From assembly GCA_937926875.1 (NCBI GenBank), contig CALBAX010000031.1, forward strand, positions 1-6,614: a stretch of 6,614 bases of DNA, in the 5' to 3' direction. This DNA is from an uncultured Desulfovibrio sp. (GTDB lineage Bacteria > Desulfobacterota > Desulfovibrionia > Desulfovibrionales > Desulfovibrionaceae). The translations under genes and the position numbers were made by a program. The notes beneath the pieces are model-generated. The model did not search any database and was not told the origin of the DNA. It saw only the letters and a program-made list of their open reading frames with translations. Shown here piece after piece: positions 5,301 through 6,614 of the stretch (within the stretch, counting starts at the first letter, position 1; every line of letters begins with the position of its first letter).

Positions 5301-6614
5301 TGGATACCACGCAGGTGAGCGCCAATACGTTGACCGTGACGCATGGGGACGGCGCTGTCACGGTGGACAATGCCGCTCTGGCAGTGCAGGCAACGACAGT
5401 CTCCGATGGTCTGTTGAGCGTCACCAATTCTGTGGTGGATCTGGGCACGGTAACCTTCTCCGGTGGCATACTCTTTTTCGACCCCACCTACAGCAAGCAG
5501 AGTTTCACGGATGGCCAGGTCGGCGGCAAGCTCCTGGTCAGCGACGGCTCCGTCGTCAACGTGGCCTCCGGTCTGGACAATTTGCAGGAACTGGCGCAGA
5601 AGGCGGGCTTCACCACCACGGCGGATCCCTCCACCGGCGGATTCATTGTGGCGACGGGCCAATCCATGCTGGCCATTGGGCAGCCCATCAAGCTGGTGCC
5701 TGGGATTTCTGGTGATGCCGGCCAGATCATCGTGGATGCCGGCGTGGATAAGGCCGGCGCTATCAACAATGTTTCTGTGCAGGATGCCGCCTACTTCGGC
5801 AACAACTCCCTGCTGGTGGTCAACGGCAATACCATCAATGGCAACACGGCGGCCATCGACATCAATGGTCAGCAAAATCAACAGCTCAACGTCCGGAACG
5901 GCGCCAAACTGCTGATCGCCGATGCCGTGGCCGGAACGACCTATACGGTCATCAGCAATGCGAGTAACGCCAATACCGCCTTCAACGGCACTGGCTATAC
6001 TGACGACGCCGCCACGGGCTGGAAGGGCGCCAACCTGCTGGCCAGCTCCGACATGGTCACGTTGACCTCCACTGACGGCATGGTGTTCACGGCGACGGGC
6101 AACGACGCCCACACGGTCTTCCCCGGCCTGAGCCATGAGCTGGTCAACGCGGTCAATACCCTGTACGGCCAGCAGCTCAACGACACCGAGGCCGAAGCCA
6201 TGGGCGTGCGTTTCCTGAGCCGGGCCACGGACAACCGCTTCCTGGGCGCGGACAAGCAGGCCGCGGCCAGTACCATCGAAAGCGCGGCCCGCATGGCCTT
6301 TGCCGGCGCTGTGCCGCAGATGACCAGGATGGCTTCCGACGCGGCCACCAACGCCGTGGTCAACCGCCTGGGCTTCGCCAATCCCGCCGACGGCGCGCAG
6401 GCCATGAACGCCGAAGGCAAGATCGTGGACCGCAACACCACGGGCTTCGCCCTGTGGATCGCGCCCCTGTGGCAGAATCAGCACGGCTGGGGCATGGAAG
6501 CCGGCAACCTGGACTACGGCTTCAACGGCAACCTGGGCGGCGTCTCGCTGGGCGCCGATTACACCTTCGAGAACGCCATCCGCGCCGGTATCACCTTCAA
6601 CATCGGCGGCGGCT
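2330..6614 (+). CDS. Autotransporter (type Va) adhesin-like surface protein, 3' end outside window
   Basis: The protein is predicted to cross the inner membrane by Sec, insert a C-terminal beta-barrel in the outer membrane and display its passenger outside the cell. The frame is open for 1428 codons to the edge. ATG 2330 is chosen because AAAGAGG (2314-2320) sits nine bases upstream; the in-frame ATG 2321 abuts it with no spacing. Order: residues 1-48 are a long signal peptide with a basic n-region of about 23 residues (Arg14, Lys16, Lys20, Lys21), hydrophobic LLNVFGSLAVAGMLVMG and probable cleavage after AAA48. Residues 81-610 hold about 20 tandem repeats rich in Asn, Gly and Thr. About 611-1263 is non-repeat beta-rich passenger. 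About 1268-1365 is a helical linker (LVNAVNTLYGQQL and following). From about 1372 GFALWIAPLW opens the barrel, and about 55 of its usual 260-280 residues are visible. The only cysteines are 22, 453 and 687. The ligand is unknown and adhesion is inferred. Base composition changes sharply near residue 702. Confidence 0.9.
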   Translation, partial: MQLTKGAIGNLINRYKAVLKKCHLLNVFGSLAVAGMLVMGIPQHIAAADISFTDDTAANPPLVAGPIWNVENSLVPSDSNDNTVTVKNATISGDVYGNGLFSKEVSRNKITVTNSQISGDIYGGVNQNGNVSDNIVTIDGETKVNNDVFGGFVYGSGNASGNTVNLNGGSVISAYGGHSVNDSKYNSVILDGADVLGGIYGGSTSGGNVEDNTVSIISGSSKLSVIGGRIQGDGGIANNNKVIMYGGHILENVIGGYLEKGLTTGEISNNSVEIYGGNVDKSVYGGQAQTGSGTISNNKVIMTDGTVNWLMGGYHMGTGTVSGNSVNVSGGTIKGSITGADSSGGDSINNTVVMSNVTIAVVRGGLAGDGIASGNSVTIESGHVTSHAFGGDGQKGSTDNEITLNADAVVDGHLFGGLARGVNAAATGNKVTITGGTVSGNTYGGKNEGSGWCDVSQNTVSISGGYAGQYVVGGYTPTGNATGNTIYMSNGKAGVINAGENDSGTISENTIVFNGGEVNYIQGGYSYSGSIINNKIFINGGTIRNNVLGGVVDTGDGVADNNEIIITGGIFEGDIYGGSAVNSASGNKVTLAGAPTISGHIYGGAGNVTTDNILTFGTSDLAYNGTFEGTFSNFDTLNIVQNSSVKFTDIDTNTTGGFTVTGTGEMTATNVSVAKNNSLTIDNGNLCIEEGLKNTDRVNVQGNAGRLVISATGKLDNQGDLTVSSGVVEMASGSSLSMSDGGKLTIDGGAFVADAGLLLTDSFTAKNENGVSNDSIVGSNGNLNLRLYGEGGQGTYTAAQYNAAKKALLGQDTEGAALNFLNARLETGGADLVVGATQSDKEITISMAPVVVEEGTAPKQATSDQKIDSVPLNTVKVVAGDDGAHTLLKADTITIANSTFTAKGLEIDGTATEDAGAVKLEVTNGSNITLAGGEAGFTGVVAGGEAVKTNVAVAGDSSLTVGLAGNEENQHMNLNDVTVEDGTFAVQGNGLDTTQVSANTLTVTHGDGAVTVDNAALAVQATTVSDGLLSVTNSVVDLGTVTFSGGILFFDPTYSKQSFTDGQVGGKLLVSDGSVVNVASGLDNLQELAQKAGFTTTADPSTGGFIVATGQSMLAIGQPIKLVPGISGDAGQIIVDAGVDKAGAINNVSVQDAAYFGNNSLLVVNGNTINGNTAAIDINGQQNQQLNVRNGAKLLIADAVAGTTYTVISNASNANTAFNGTGYTDDAATGWKGANLLASSDMVTLTSTDGMVFTATGNDAHTVFPGLSHELVNAVNTLYGQQLNDTEAEAMGVRFLSRATDNRFLGADKQAAASTIESAARMAFAGAVPQMTRMASDAATNAVVNRLGFANPADGAQAMNAEGKIVDRNTTGFALWIAPLWQNQHGWGMEAGNLDYGFNGNLGGVSLGADYTFENAIRAGITFNIGGG
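2570..4159 (+). repeat. About 20 tandem passenger repeats, about 78 bp each
   Basis: Residues 81-610 of the autotransporter are a degenerate tandem array. Each unit reads roughly [D/N/G]N-x-[V/I]-x-[I/M/L]-x-G-G-x-[V/I]-x(3-4)-[V/I/Y]-[Y/F/G]GG and then a loop of 6-12 residues rich in Gly, Ser and Thr. Examples are GNKVTITGGTVSGNTYGG, NNEIIITGGIFEGDIYGG and NNKIFINGGTIRNNVLGG. Unit length varies from about 24 to 30 residues, mostly in the loop. Alternating hydrophobics plus GG turns fit a right-handed beta-helix with about one coil per unit, the usual passenger fold. Units are diverged at DNA level, so the array is old or under diversifying change rather than freshly duplicated. Confidence 0.85.

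Noticed and set aside
4916..6484. 522-codon open frame on the minus strand
   Set aside because: It lies antisense to the GC-rich part of the autotransporter, whose product has a signal peptide, helical linker and barrel start. The reverse-strand product is His/Gly/Val-rich with no domain I recognise. Long antisense frames are expected at this G+C content.

Overview
The window most likely comes from a Desulfovibrio-type sulfate reducer (Desulfovibrionaceae). This is an inference from the GC-rich leuB with strongly G/C-ending codons and from the style of the autotransporter that follows. No rRNA or other taxonomic marker is present, so the assignment is moderate.

Layout on the + strand: (1) 1-297 is a GC-rich leader with no convincing gene. 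(2) 298-1371 is a complete leuB (3-isopropylmalate dehydrogenase, leucine biosynthesis), followed by a strong intrinsic terminator at 1397-1431. (3) About 1432-2140 is a decayed IS200/IS605-family insertion sequence. Its single-gene transposase is broken by two frameshifts and a stop codon, but its end hairpin and its Shine-Dalgarno-sequestering leader stem are still readable. (4) About 2141-2329 is an AT-rich intergenic stretch with a candidate promoter, an inverted repeat, a hairpin and a possible 36-codon leader ORF. (5) 2330-6614 is one very long open reading frame that runs off the right edge. It encodes a type V (autotransporter) surface protein: a long signal peptide, about 20 tandem beta-helix-type repeats of about 26 residues, a second non-repeat passenger section, a helical linker, and the first strands of the C-terminal beta-barrel.

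leuB is a housekeeping gene closed off by its own terminator. The IS remnant sits directly behind that terminator and separates it from the autotransporter, so the two genes are probably independent units. The autotransporter is a compositional mosaic. By hand count its repeat half is about 35-40% G+C, apart from a richer island at about 3240-3660, while the C-terminal part is about 55-70% G+C. This suggests that the exposed N-terminal module was acquired or exchanged onto a resident secretion module. The least explained part is the autotransporter leader (2198-2358), where promoter-like elements, a hairpin hiding a start codon and a small overlapping ORF are stacked.
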